A DNA stretch of 64,000 nt from Tamaricihabitans halophyticus (GTDB taxonomy: Bacteria; Actinomycetota; Actinomycetes; Mycobacteriales; Pseudonocardiaceae), in NCBI RefSeq assembly GCF_004340875.1, contig NZ_SLXQ01000001.1:186001-250000 (forward strand), in the 5' to 3' direction. Within the stretch, counting starts at the first letter, position 1. Each line of letters opens with the position of its first letter. Below the pieces are notes generated by a model. The model saw only the letters and a list, made by a program, of their open reading frames with translations. It was not told the DNA's origin and made no database searches. Made by a program: the position numbers and the translations under genes. Of this stretch, positions 54,485 through 63,728 are shown piece after piece.

Positions 54485-54540
54485 GACTATACAGATCTGT
54501 ATAGTCATGCCATGACGGCACTATACATACCGGTTTACTT
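54485..54540. promoter_or_regulatory. 22-bp perfect palindrome and second partial site in a divergent promoter
   Basis: GACTATACAGA and its exact reverse complement TCTGTATAGTC abut at 54485-54506. Further on, CTATACATACCGGTTTACTT (54521-54540) shares CTATACA with it and has the core ACCGGT dyad. The block lies between the oxidoreductase start (54449) and the 42-codon gene (54562), covering both promoters, and is a strong candidate for the TetR operator. Confidence 0.65.
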
Positions 54541-54561
54541 ACTTGAAACCAGGAGCGAGAG

Positions 54562-54690
54562 ATGACCAGGACACTGCGCCGGTTCGGCAGGTACGTCGTT
54601 CGGATCAAGCGCGATCTCGACTACGGCCATGACGTGATGCGCGGCTACGTCGAGCCAGGTACCCGGGCAAGGGCACGGAAGCGTCGCTGA
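54562..54690 (+). CDS. 42-residue basic orphan protein under the palindromic promoter
   Basis: Frame starting MTRTLRRFGRYVVRIKRDLD and ending ARARKRR. AGGAG stands 7 bp before ATG 54562. Of 42 residues 13 are Arg or Lys; YVVRIKRDLDYGHDVMRGYV could form an amphipathic helix. Directly downstream of the palindromic operator, 38 bp before the ligase gene. No family recognised. Too short for ordinary gene finding, so it may be missing from annotations. Confidence 0.55.
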   Translation: MTRTLRRFGRYVVRIKRDLDYGHDVMRGYVEPGTRARARKRR

Positions 54691-54728
54691 CCGCGCGAGG
54701 TGTCGGTCCCCTGACCGATAATCGAGGA

Positions 54729-56240
54729 ATGTTGTTCGCCGATATCGTCACCGCCTCGATCCGGATGGCCGCGACCGGATCGCGCAAGGCAAAGATAGGG
54801 ATCATCGCGGAACTGCTTACCGCGGCGGAGCGGACCGAGCTGCCCGCCGTGGTCGGGTTCCTTGCCGGGCAGCCGACACAGGGCCGGATCGGTACCGGCT
54901 GGCGCACCCTCGCCGAACTCGAGGTACCGGCCGCTACCGGACCACGGCTCAGCGTCGACGCGGTGGATGTCGCGCTGGACGAGCTCGCCGGCATCGCCGG
55001 CCCCGGCTCGGCCGCCGTGCGCGGCTCGGTGCTACGCGACCTGTTCGGCCAAGCCACCCCGGACGAGCAGGAGTTCCTGTTCCGGCTGGTCACCGGGGAA
55101 CTACGACAAGGCGCGCTGGAAGGGGTGATGCTGGACGCGATCGCCACGGCCGCGGGCGTGCCGGGTGAGAGTGTACGCAGAGCCTTCATGCTTTCCGGCC
55201 GATTACCCGCCACCGCTGCTGCCGCGCTGACTGGCGGTAGCGACGCACTCGGCGAGTTCCGGCTCGAACTTGGTCGACCGATCCGCCCGATGCTTGCCGC
55301 GTCGGCAGAATCGCTCAGCGCCGCCATCGCCGAGCTCGGCTCGATCGTCGTCGAGTACAAACTGGACGGAGCGCGGATTCAGGTACACCGCGCGGGAAGC
55401 GAGGTGCATGTCTACACCAGAACGCTGCGGGAGATCACCGAGCACGTCGGCGAGCTGGTGCGGTTGGTTCGCGAGCTGCCGTGTCGCTCGGTCGTGCTCG
55501 ACGGTGAAACACTCGCATTGACCGACGCGGGACGACCGCGACCGTTCCAGGAGACGATGAGCAGGTTCGGCAGTACCCGCGCGGAGCAGGTCAGCCAGTT
55601 GCTGCTGCGGCCGTACTTCTTCGACTGCCTGCATCTGGACGGCCAGGATCTGTTGGACACTCCGCTGGCTGAGCGGCGGAGTGCGCTACGCGAGGTGGCC
55701 GCCGAGCAGCTGATCCCATCGACCACGGACCCGGCCGCCGCCACCGAACTGCTCGAGCAGGCGCTTGCCGAGGGGCACGAGGGCGTCGTGGTCAAGGATG
55801 CGGGCGCGCCGTATGCCGCGGGTCGGCGTGGCAGCGCGTGGTTGAAGGTCAAGCCAACGCATACCGTGGATCTGGTGGTACTCGCGGCGGAATGGGGACA
55901 CGGCAGGCGCACCGGGTATCTGTCCAATCTGCACCTCGGCGCGCGCGATCCGGACGGTGGTCCACCGATCATGGTCGGCAAGACCTTCAAGGGGCTCACC
56001 GATGAGCTGCTTGCCTGGCAAACCGAGGCGCTGCAGGAGATCGAGCGCCACCGCGAGGAATGGGTCGTTTGGGTTCGGCCGGAACTGGTCGTGGAGATCG
56101 AACTGGACGGTGTGCAAGTAAGTAGACGCTACCCGGGCGGGATCGCGCTGCGCTTCGCCCGAGTGTTGCGCTACCGGCCGGACAAGGACGCGGCCGAGGC
56201 GGACACGATCGATACCCTGCGGACGCTGCGCGCCGAGTAG
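54729..56240 (+). CDS. ATP-dependent DNA ligase (LigB type)
   Basis: 503 residues. N-terminal helical DNA-binding domain (LFADIVTASIRMAATGSRKAK); adenylation domain with the AMP-accepting Lys in EYKLDGARIQVHR near residue 210 (motif I), LDGETLAL (III), FFDCLHLDG (IIIa), EGVVVKDAGAPYAAGRRGSAWLKVKP (IV, V); OB-fold with MVGKTFKGLTDELL. Full-length relative of mycobacterial LigB, which is not essential beside NAD-dependent LigA. A possible start three codons on is not needed. DUF4288 gene follows by 11 bp. Confidence 0.93.
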   Translation: MLFADIVTASIRMAATGSRKAKIGIIAELLTAAERTELPAVVGFLAGQPTQGRIGTGWRTLAELEVPAATGPRLSVDAVDVALDELAGIAGPGSAAVRGSVLRDLFGQATPDEQEFLFRLVTGELRQGALEGVMLDAIATAAGVPGESVRRAFMLSGRLPATAAAALTGGSDALGEFRLELGRPIRPMLAASAESLSAAIAELGSIVVEYKLDGARIQVHRAGSEVHVYTRTLREITEHVGELVRLVRELPCRSVVLDGETLALTDAGRPRPFQETMSRFGSTRAEQVSQLLLRPYFFDCLHLDGQDLLDTPLAERRSALREVAAEQLIPSTTDPAAATELLEQALAEGHEGVVVKDAGAPYAAGRRGSAWLKVKPTHTVDLVVLAAEWGHGRRTGYLSNLHLGARDPDGGPPIMVGKTFKGLTDELLAWQTEALQEIERHREEWVVWVRPELVVEIELDGVQVSRRYPGGIALRFARVLRYRPDKDAAEADTIDTLRTLRAE

Positions 56241-56251
56241 GGTGCGCGAAT

Positions 56252-56581
56252 ATGTTCACCGAGCACTACATCGCCGTCCTGTTGCTGCGCGCCGACCAGG
56301 AAGGCGAGGTCGGGCCGCTGTATCAGGAATCGTTCACCCTGCTCACCGCCGAGAGCGAGGAAGAGGCGCGCGGTAAGGCGCTGTCCATCGGTAAGCGTCG
56401 GGAGCACAGCTACCAGGCCGACGATGGCACGCTGATCAGCTGGAAACTGGACCACGTGGTGGATGTTTGCGTCGCGGTGGACGACGAACTCACCGATGGG
56501 GCCGAACTGTACAGCCGGTACTTCCGCGATTACGCCGCATATTGCAACGTCGAACCACTGCTCGGCGGGCAGTCCTTCTAA
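56252..56581 (+). CDS. DUF4288 domain protein
   Basis: 109 residues. YIAVLLLRADQEGEVGPLYQESFTLLTAESEEEARGKALSIG and LDHVVDVCVAVDDELTDGAELYSRYFRDY match the DUF4288 layout of small soluble proteins of unknown function. It follows the ligase gene closely on the same strand and is probably transcribed with it. Confidence 0.75.
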   Translation: MFTEHYIAVLLLRADQEGEVGPLYQESFTLLTAESEEEARGKALSIGKRREHSYQADDGTLISWKLDHVVDVCVAVDDELTDGAELYSRYFRDYAAYCNVEPLLGGQSF

Positions 56582-56659
56582 TGCGGATCATTGCCGTGAT
56601 AGCCGGACGACCCCGGTGCGCACCAGCACCGAGGCCGTCATCGCGGTTGGGGGCGAGGG

Positions 56660-56839
56660 TTACTTCAGCCCAGCCAGAAACGCGGACCACGCGCTCGCAT
56701 CCACCGTCAGCCAACCAGCAGCGGGATTCTTCGAATCCCGCACCAGGGTGTCCTCGCCACCACGAACCTCAACGCAGTCCGATGTATTAGCACTGTAGCT
56801 GGACTTGCGCCAATCGCCGGGCATACTCGGTACTGTCAT
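56660..56839 (-). CDS. DUF397 protein
   Basis: 59 residues: WRKSSYSANTSDCVEVRGGEDTLVRDSKNP then a C-terminal WSAFLAGLK, the complete DUF397 pattern. ATG shares its A with the TAA of the XRE gene (TAATG). DUF397 proteins regularly pair with XRE/DUF5753 regulators in actinomycetes and are proposed to act as their antagonist or antitoxin-like partner; in Streptomyces related pairs affect development. The gene is below the length most automatic scans report. Confidence 0.88.
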   Translation of the reverse strand: MTVPSMPGDWRKSSYSANTSDCVEVRGGEDTLVRDSKNPAAGWLTVDASAWSAFLAGLK

Positions 56840-57684
56840 TATGTCGTCTCCAATTCCTTGACGGCTGCTGCGATCAGTTCCGACGATGCAGCGGGGCTCA
56901 GTGCCACCTCTTGCACCATATCGGCGGCTTCCTGGTAAGCGGCCACGTCGTCGCCTTCGTGAAAGAACAAGGCCGAGCGCCGATTCTCCAGCTGCACGAC
57001 CGGTGACCGATCGGCGAACTCGACGAGCACGAACGGTCCTTCAAGCGCAGGATGCCAGCCAAGTTCGTCTGGTATGACACGGATATCGATGTTCGGTCGC
57101 TCGGCGACCTCCAAGAGCGCCCGCAGCTGCTCCACCATCACTCCCGTGCCACCGATCCGTTGTCGCAGCAAGCCTGCACCTATCAGCGCCACAAGATGGA
57201 CCGGGTCCCGCTGCCGCATCACCGTGTTCTGCCGCCCCAACCGAATCGCTACTCGCGTCTCGATCTCCATTGCCGGAACCTTCGCCGAAACCATGATCGA
57301 ACGCGCATAGTCCGCGGTTTGCAGTAAGCCCGGCACAAGTGATGGCGCGACCGCGGTCACAGTCTGTGCGGCCTGTTCAGCTTCCAGTAACGCGGTCAGT
57401 TGCCGACGCTGGTCGGGCATGTCAACCGCGACCCACAACGGCCCGTCCGATGACTGGGACAGCTCAACCAGCTCCGACACCAGTTCAGGCGAGGCATTGG
57501 CTTCGGCAAGATACCGAGCAACCGTGGCGGCCGTAGGGGCCCGTTCGCCCTGTTCCCATCTGTTGACGGTTGATGCACCGACGTCCAGCCGACGCGCCAT
57601 CTCACGCTGTCCGATGCCGGCTGCCTCGCGTGCCTGCCGCAGTTCCGAGCCGAGCTGCCCAAGTTTCGGGTTGTTCCCAGCCAT
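56839..57684 (-). CDS. XRE regulator with DUF5753-type sensor domain
   Basis: 281 residues. Helix-turn-helix (LRQAREAAGIGQREMARRLDVGASTVNRWEQGERAPT) at residues about 13-50, then a DUF5753 domain: SLVPGLLQTADYARSIM, RVAIRLGRQNTVMRQRDPVHLVALIGAGLLRQRIGG, NIDIRVIPDELGWHPALEGPFVLVEF. ATG at 57684 begins the conserved part; the frame is open for 14 codons more. Coupled to the DUF397 gene. Two inverted repeats in the divergent promoter are candidate operators. One of many WhiJ-like pairs expected in such genomes. Confidence 0.9.
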   Translation of the reverse strand: MAGNNPKLGQLGSELRQAREAAGIGQREMARRLDVGASTVNRWEQGERAPTAATVARYLAEANASPELVSELVELSQSSDGPLWVAVDMPDQRRQLTALLEAEQAAQTVTAVAPSLVPGLLQTADYARSIMVSAKVPAMEIETRVAIRLGRQNTVMRQRDPVHLVALIGAGLLRQRIGGTGVMVEQLRALLEVAERPNIDIRVIPDELGWHPALEGPFVLVEFADRSPVVQLENRRSALFFHEGDDVAAYQEAADMVQEVALSPAASSELIAAAVKELETT

Positions 57685-57763
57685 GGAACAGAGCATAGAC
57701 GAGGAGATGGCCCCGAGAAGCGTCACCCGATTGCCTGACTAGCCTTACTGATCCCGACGCCAT

Positions 57764-57820
57764 ACTGTTCCCGGTAACGCGGAAACAGAGGAACAGTGAT
57801 GTGTGGGGCACCCCGCACAT
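57764..57820. promoter_or_regulatory. Two inverted repeats in the XRE divergent promoter
   Basis: ACTGTTCC (57764-57771) and GGAACAGT (57790-57797), perfect 8-bp arms 18 bp apart; then ATGTGTGGGG-CA-CCCCGCACAT (57799-57820), 9 of 10 pairs. They fill the gap between the XRE gene and the divergent gene at 57846, whose AAGGAG lies 21 bp further. Likely regulator sites. Confidence 0.5.
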
Positions 57821-57845
57821 ACGGTTCGCCTAACAAGGAGCGGAA

Positions 57846-58144
57846 ATGCGAGGTTTCCTTGATACCAAGCCGACTGGCGCGGTGATGGTCGGCCGGCCGC
57901 CGAGGCCAACTCGGTACGGCAATGACTGGGCGCACTGGGTTCCCGACGACGTCATGTCGCTGTGCGGGGTGCGGTGCACGCCCGCCGATCCCAAGTACCT
58001 CCGCACATTGCAGGCGTGTCCGCAATGCGACCGCCACGAACGCGGTTTCTGGCACCGCGCAACGACTCCGGCAGGTCTGAGTGGTTCCCCGACCCCGCTC
58101 AGGCCTGCCGGTCTCCACCACGAACTCGTTGGGAAGGTGGCTGC

Positions 58145-58148
<4 letters not shown>
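57846..58148 (+). CDS. Small CxxC-containing unknown protein
   Basis: 100 residues. WVPDDVMSLCGVRCTPADPKYLRTLQACPQCDRHERG holds four cysteines (CGVRC and CPQC) plus His that could form a zinc ribbon. The arrangement recalls short actinobacterial zinc-finger proteins often encoded next to XRE/DUF397 pairs. AAGGAG stands 6 bp before ATG 57846. Stop overlaps the next GTG (GTGA). Function unknown. Confidence 0.6.
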
Positions 58149-59846
<1,698 letters not shown>

Positions 59847-59860
59847 CCGCGGACCGAGGC

Positions 59861-59904
59861 TGCACTGTGACCGCAAGATCCGTAAAGAACGCGGTCACAG
59901 TGCA
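59861..59904. terminator. Bidirectional terminator formed by a type A repeat
   Basis: TGCACTGTGACCGC (59861-59874) pairs perfectly with GCGGTCACAGTGCA (59891-59904); the loop AAGATCCGTAAAGAAC has the repeat-family core. It separates converging guaB1 and phoH. This is the longest-stemmed copy in the window. Confidence 0.85.
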
Positions 59905-59918
59905 ACCGAGGTGGCGCG

Positions 59919-61343
59919 CTAGCCCGCCGCGTCCTCCAACATCTCGGTAACCAGCGCGGCCACCGGGGACCGCTCGGAGCGGTGCAACGTGATGTGCGCG
60001 AACAGCGGATGGCCCTTCAGTTTCTCGATCACCGCTGCCACCCCGTCATGCCGACCGACCCGCAGGTTGTCGCGCTGCGCCACATCGTGCGTCAGCACCA
60101 CCCTGGATCCACTGCCCAATCTGGACAGTACGGTGAGCAATACGTTGCGCTCCAAGGACTGTGCCTCATCCACGATCACGAACGAATCGTGTAGCGAGCG
60201 ACCACGGATATGGGTGAGCGGTAGCACTTCGAGCATCCCACGATCCGCGACCTCCTCCAACACGTTTTCGCTCACCAGCGCGCCGAGCGTGTCAAACACG
60301 GCCTGCGCCCACGGCTGCATCTTCTCGTTCTCGGACCCCGGCAGATAGCCAAGATCCTGCCCGCCAACCGCGTACACCGGCCGGAACACCACAACCTTGC
60401 GGTGCAGTCGCCGTTCCAGTACCGCTTCGAGGCCGGCGCACAGCGCGAGTGCGGACTTGCCGGTACCCGCCCTGCCGCCGAGCGAAACGATGCCGACCTC
60501 CTGGTCGAGCAGGAGATCCAGCGCGATGCGTTGTTCGGCGGAGCGCCCGTGTAGCCCGAACGCTTCACGATCCCCGCGTACCAGCTGCACCCGCTTGTCC
60601 GCGTCCAACCTGCCCAGTGCGCTCGAGCTCCCGGTCTGCAACCGCAAACCCGTGTTACACGGCAGATCCTGAACCGCTTCGATGTCCGATGTGGCCATAT
60701 CGGCGAGATCAACCGTTCCGTCCCGGAACAGCACATCCAGCGCTTCCTGCGGCACGTCCACATCGGCCATCCCGGTCCAGCCGGACGGCGTGACGTCCTG
60801 CGCGCGGTACTCGTCCGCGGCGAGGCCAACCGCTCCGGCCTTGACCCGTAGCGGAATGTCCTTTGTCACCAACGTTACGGTGCCATCGCCGATCTCGCCG
60901 TACTCCGCGGCGAGATTCAGCGCGCAGGCGAGAATCCGCGTGTCATTCGTATCGGTACGAAATCCGGGCGGCAGTACCGAAGGATCCGAGTGATTCAACT
61001 CGACGTGCAGCGTGCCGCCCTGCTCGCCGATATCGACTGGTTCATCTAGTCGGCCGTATCGCACGCGTAGATCGTCCAGCAGCCGCAACGCTTCGCGGGC
61101 GAACCAACCGAGTTCCGGGTGATGCCGTTTGGCCTCCAACTCACTGATCACTACAAGGGGCAGCACAACAGCGTGCTCAGCAAATCGGGTCACCGCCCAC
61201 GGGTCGGCAAGCAGTACCGAGGTGTCAAGTACAAAGGTGCACCTTTCCTGCTGCTCTGGTGATCCGGTACCTGCCTTGGGTGGGCTCGGCACGGTACCTG
61301 GACTCGGGACGGTGCTCTTGGGGGACGAACGCTGCGCAGTCAC
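59919..61343 (-). CDS. phoH: PIN-PhoH fusion ATPase (PhoH2 type)
   Basis: 474 residues. N-terminal PIN ribonuclease domain ([66 protein letters not shown]; acidic residues present) and C-terminal PhoH P-loop domain ([58 protein letters not shown]). In mycobacteria PhoH2 is an RNA helicase-ribonuclease paired with an upstream antitoxin PhoAT. Here GTG at 61343 overlaps a 110-codon frame by 4 bp, the same arrangement. An ispH-like leader motif lies 14 bp upstream. Confidence 0.92.
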   Translation of the reverse strand: MTAQRSSPKSTVPSPGTVPSPPKAGTGSPEQQERCTFVLDTSVLLADPWAVTRFAEHAVVLPLVVISELEAKRHHPELGWFAREALRLLDDLRVRYGRLDEPVDIGEQGGTLHVELNHSDPSVLPPGFRTDTNDTRILACALNLAAEYGEIGDGTVTLVTKDIPLRVKAGAVGLAADEYRAQDVTPSGWTGMADVDVPQEALDVLFRDGTVDLADMATSDIEAVQDLPCNTGLRLQTGSSSALGRLDADKRVQLVRGDREAFGLHGRSAEQRIALDLLLDQEVGIVSLGGRAGTGKSALALCAGLEAVLERRLHRKVVVFRPVYAVGGQDLGYLPGSENEKMQPWAQAVFDTLGALVSENVLEEVADRGMLEVLPLTHIRGRSLHDSFVIVDEAQSLERNVLLTVLSRLGSGSRVVLTHDVAQRDNLRVGRHDGVAAVIEKLKGHPLFAHITLHRSERSPVAALVTEMLEDAAG

Positions 61344-61672
61344 GGCATCTCCCTCATGGGCGCGGCACCACGCCCACTCACTCGGTGGGCCGGGACCTCC
61401 CTAACCGGTGGTTGACCGGCCGCCATGGCAACCGCACAACCGACCGCGAGGGCCGGGTGCCGGCCCCCTCGCGTGTGTCCGGTACGGTGCCTCAGCAGCT
61501 GATTTGCCGCTGGAGCACCCATCCTGCCTCGCACAGCCACGATTAGGGCCTCCCGTGACGACCCGCATCTCCACGTGCCGTCACCTCGGAAGCTACCCGT
61601 GATCGAGGGGTGTTTGCAGGCAGCCACACAGGTGATTCGCCAGTTCGTCACCAAACAGTCAGTACTGGGCAA
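61340..61672 (-). CDS. Candidate PhoAT-like antitoxin overlapping phoH
   Basis: 110-codon frame from ATG 61672 to TGA 61340, overlapping the phoH GTG as GTGA. Basic, with Cys near residues 6, 14, 19 and 36 and an Ala/Arg-rich remainder; ends [14 protein letters not shown] cannot match it to a family and its composition could be a shadow of high-GC non-coding DNA, but position and overlap equal those described for mycobacterial phoAT-phoH2. True start may lie further downstream. Treated as tentative. Confidence 0.35.
   Translation of the reverse strand: MPSTDCLVTNWRITCVAACKHPSITGSFRGDGTWRCGSSREALIVAVRGRMGAPAANQLLRHRTGHTRGGRHPALAVGCAVAMAAGQPPVREVPAHRVSGRGAAPMREMP
61357..61386 (-). promoter_or_regulatory. 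Leader motif upstream of phoH, shared with ispH
   Basis: Minus strand ACCGAGTGAGTG followed by GGCGTGGTGCCGCGCCCA, identical in 26 of 30 positions to 44501-44529. GGGCGTGG and CCGCGCCC could pair. It ends 13 bp before the phoH GTG. Confidence 0.45.
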
Positions 61673-61992
61673 CCGTACCCACCAAGAAAATTACCGACAG
61701 TGGCCAATTCACCCGCGCGGCAGCCACCCGAGCGGATTAGCCGGGAATGTCTCCGGCCGTATTGACTACACCAACGTTTCACCCTCAACTACCACAGCTG
61801 GCCGGCTTCGCGCAGCCCTTCGTTTGACCAACCACACCGGATTCAGTGACGTACTGACGAGTTCTTACCCGATGGGGTTTTGGGAATAGCCGAAGCGCCA
61901 TTCAAGGGCTAGCTTCGTTAATCGGCGAGCGAAGGTGATCGAACGGTCACCGGACCTCATGGAATACTCCCGCCAACTAAGGAGAATGTCAG
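61673..61992. other. 320-bp gap before the small secreted protein gene
   Basis: No convincing gene. Lower GC than the surroundings in 61640-61900, with several T/A-rich stretches suitable for promoters. AAGGAGA at 61979 is the ribosome-binding site of the next gene. Confidence 0.4.
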
Positions 61993-62244
61993 GTGCTCAA
62001 GAAAGCTGGGTTTGTCGTCGCAACCGCCGCCGCAAGCTTGCTGATTGTCGGCGGCACGGCATCGGCCGCGTCCGCGGAGGAGCCAGCCACCCCGCGCGCT
62101 GACAACGAAATCACCTTCGCCGACGCCTACTATGGCTTCATGGAGTCCGGCGGAGCGCTTGGCTACGGCGCGGCCGGCTTGGTGGCAAACGCGTACACGG
62201 GAATCGCCTTGACCCCGTCGCTCGTTGCTGGCTCATTGAGCTAG
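61993..62244 (+). CDS. Small secreted protein of unknown function
   Basis: 83 residues. Signal peptide MLKKAGFVVATAAASLLIVGGTASAAS, predicted cleavage near residue 28, leaving about 55 residues: an acidic start then AYYGFMESGGALGYGAAGLVANAYTG, rich in Gly, Ala and Tyr and without cysteine. GTG at 61993 has AAGGAGA 8 bp upstream and a strong terminator follows, so it is a monocistronic gene. Size, Gly/Ala bias and export recall surface peptides such as chaplins or rodlins, but the sequence does not match them. No family recognised. Confidence 0.65.
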   Translation: MLKKAGFVVATAAASLLIVGGTASAASAEEPATPRADNEITFADAYYGFMESGGALGYGAAGLVANAYTGIALTPSLVAGSLS

Positions 62245-62254
62245 ACCAAATAGT

Positions 62255-62295
62255 ATTCGGCGGGGATCCGAGCCAGGTTCGGGTCCCCGCCGAAT
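62255..62295 (+). terminator. Terminator of the small secreted protein gene
   Basis: ATTCGGCGGGGATCCGA pairs with TTCGGG-TCCCCGCCGAAT, about 16 bp with small irregularities and a 6-nt loop, 11 bp after the stop. Confidence 0.8.
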
Positions 62296-62360
62296 GCATG
62301 TCCAGCGATTTTTTAAAGTCGAATTCTCGGCCGCGAAACGGATTCTTCGTACTAGTCGGA

Positions 62361-63143
62361 TCACGAGCCGAATCGGCGATGCCGAATCGAGTAATCACGT
62401 ACCGCACGCAGAAAATCGGTACGCCGAAACGCCGGCCAAAATGCCTCGCAGAACCAGAATTCGGAATAGGCGGACTGCCACATCAAAAAACCGGAGAGCC
62501 GCTGCTCTCCTGACGTCCGGATCACCAGGTCCGGATCCGGTTGTCCTGAAGTATAGAGATGTTCGGCGATATGGTCGACATCCAGCGTCTCGGCGAGTTG
62601 CTCGATGGTCGTGCCCTGTTCCGCATGCTGGGCAAGCAGCTTGCGGACGGCGTCCGCGATTTCCTGCCGCCCGCCGTAGCCGACGGCCACGTTGACCTGC
62701 ATGCCGCTGCGACCTTCGGTTCGGTGCACCGCGTCGGTCAACCGTGTCGCGGTATCGGCGGGCAACAGGTCCAGTGCCCCGACGATCCGCAGCCGCCACG
62801 GCTCCTGTGGCCCTGCGAGGTCGTCAACCACATCCGTGATGATGTTGAGCAGCGGTTCGAGCTCCTCGGGTGGCCGGCCGGTGAGATTCTCGTTCGAGCA
62901 CAGAAACACCGTCACGATCTCGACGCCTTCCGCGCTCGCCCAGCCGAGCAGCTGCGCGATCCGGGTAGCGCCAACCCGGTGCCCGTCTACGACATCAGTG
63001 AAACCCGCCTGCCGGGCCCACCGGCGGTTGCCGTCCACGACCAACGCGATGTGTCGGGGTCGGCGGTTGTCGTCAATCTGGCTGGACAGTCGGCGCTCGT
63101 AGAGGCCGTACACGACATTGGCTACGCGGGAACGAAGGCTCAC
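62361..63143 (-). CDS. Cis-prenyl diphosphate synthase, short-chain Z-FPP type
   Basis: 260 residues. HIALVVDGNRRWARQAG (active-site Asp), VTVFLCSNENLTGRP, VNVAVGYGGRQEIADAVRKL, YTSGQPDPDLVIRTSGEQRLSGFLMWQSAYSEFWFCEAFWPAFR: complete UppS-family core. It matches mycobacterial Rv1086, the C15 Z,E-farnesyl diphosphate synthase that feeds decaprenyl phosphate synthesis, more closely than the long-chain enzyme. Gene neighbour hemolysin III is conserved. Divergent from the CoA-binding protein gene, 63 bp between. Confidence 0.9.
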   Translation of the reverse strand: MSLRSRVANVVYGLYERRLSSQIDDNRRPRHIALVVDGNRRWARQAGFTDVVDGHRVGATRIAQLLGWASAEGVEIVTVFLCSNENLTGRPPEELEPLLNIITDVVDDLAGPQEPWRLRIVGALDLLPADTATRLTDAVHRTEGRSGMQVNVAVGYGGRQEIADAVRKLLAQHAEQGTTIEQLAETLDVDHIAEHLYTSGQPDPDLVIRTSGEQRLSGFLMWQSAYSEFWFCEAFWPAFRRTDFLRAVRDYSIRHRRFGS

Positions 63144-63206
63144 ATCGTGGCAGCGTACGCCGCATCCCCTAATGCCGTCGGGCCCACCGGAGCGGACAAT
63201 GGCGAG

Positions 63207-63626
63207 ATGTCCGATAATTCCGAAGCACTGCTCGACCGCGTTGTTCGCGGGGCGAGGACGATCGCGGTGGTCGGCGCGAGCGATAACCCCAGCCGGCCAA
63301 GTTATGAGATCGCCAGCTACCTACATGACCAGGGTTTTCGCATTTTCCCGGTGAACCCGAAACTGGATGGATTGTTGGGGTTGCCGAGCTACCGCGCGTT
63401 GGCCGACGTTCCGGAACGGATCGATATCGTCGATGTGTTTCGCACCCCATCGGCGACGCCGGAGATCGCCGAGCAGGCGGTGGCGGTTGGCGCGGGCGCG
63501 CTCTGGCTCCAGCTCGGGGTCATCAACGAGCAGGCAGCCGCGATCGCCGCGCGGGGTGGGCTCGATGTCGTGATGGACCGCTGTCTGTTGGTGGAACACC
63601 GCCGCCTCGCGGCCAAAGAGTCATAA
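63207..63626 (+). CDS. CoA-binding domain protein
   Basis: 139 residues of the CoA_binding_2 fold: IAVVGASDNPSRPSYEIASYLHDQGFRIFPVNPKL and a second Rossmann half with DIVDVFRTPSATPEIAEQAVAVGAGALWLQLGVINEQAAAIAARGGLDVVMDRCLLVEHRR. Small stand-alone CoA-binding proteins of this type occur widely; the reaction is unknown. ATG at 63207 begins the conserved part; GTG at 63147 is an in-frame alternative. Confidence 0.85.
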   Translation: MSDNSEALLDRVVRGARTIAVVGASDNPSRPSYEIASYLHDQGFRIFPVNPKLDGLLGLPSYRALADVPERIDIVDVFRTPSATPEIAEQAVAVGAGALWLQLGVINEQAAAIAARGGLDVVMDRCLLVEHRRLAAKES

Positions 63627-63700
63627 GTAGCCGCTGTACCTCGCAAAACGGACTCTTGCGCGGCCAAATGGGTTGGCTGCGCCACGCTCGGGTGCCGGCA

Positions 63701-63720
63701 AACCTACGGTTCCGTAGCCT
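63701..63720. promoter_or_regulatory. Palindrome in the hemolysin III promoter
   Basis: AACCTACGGT-TCCGTAGCCT; the inner CTACGG/CCGTAG is a near-perfect dyad. It ends 8 bp before the GTG of the hemolysin III gene, so the site overlaps the transcription start or ribosome-binding area. Likely operator for a repressor that is not in the window. Confidence 0.45.
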
Positions 63721-63728
63721 GTATCTCG

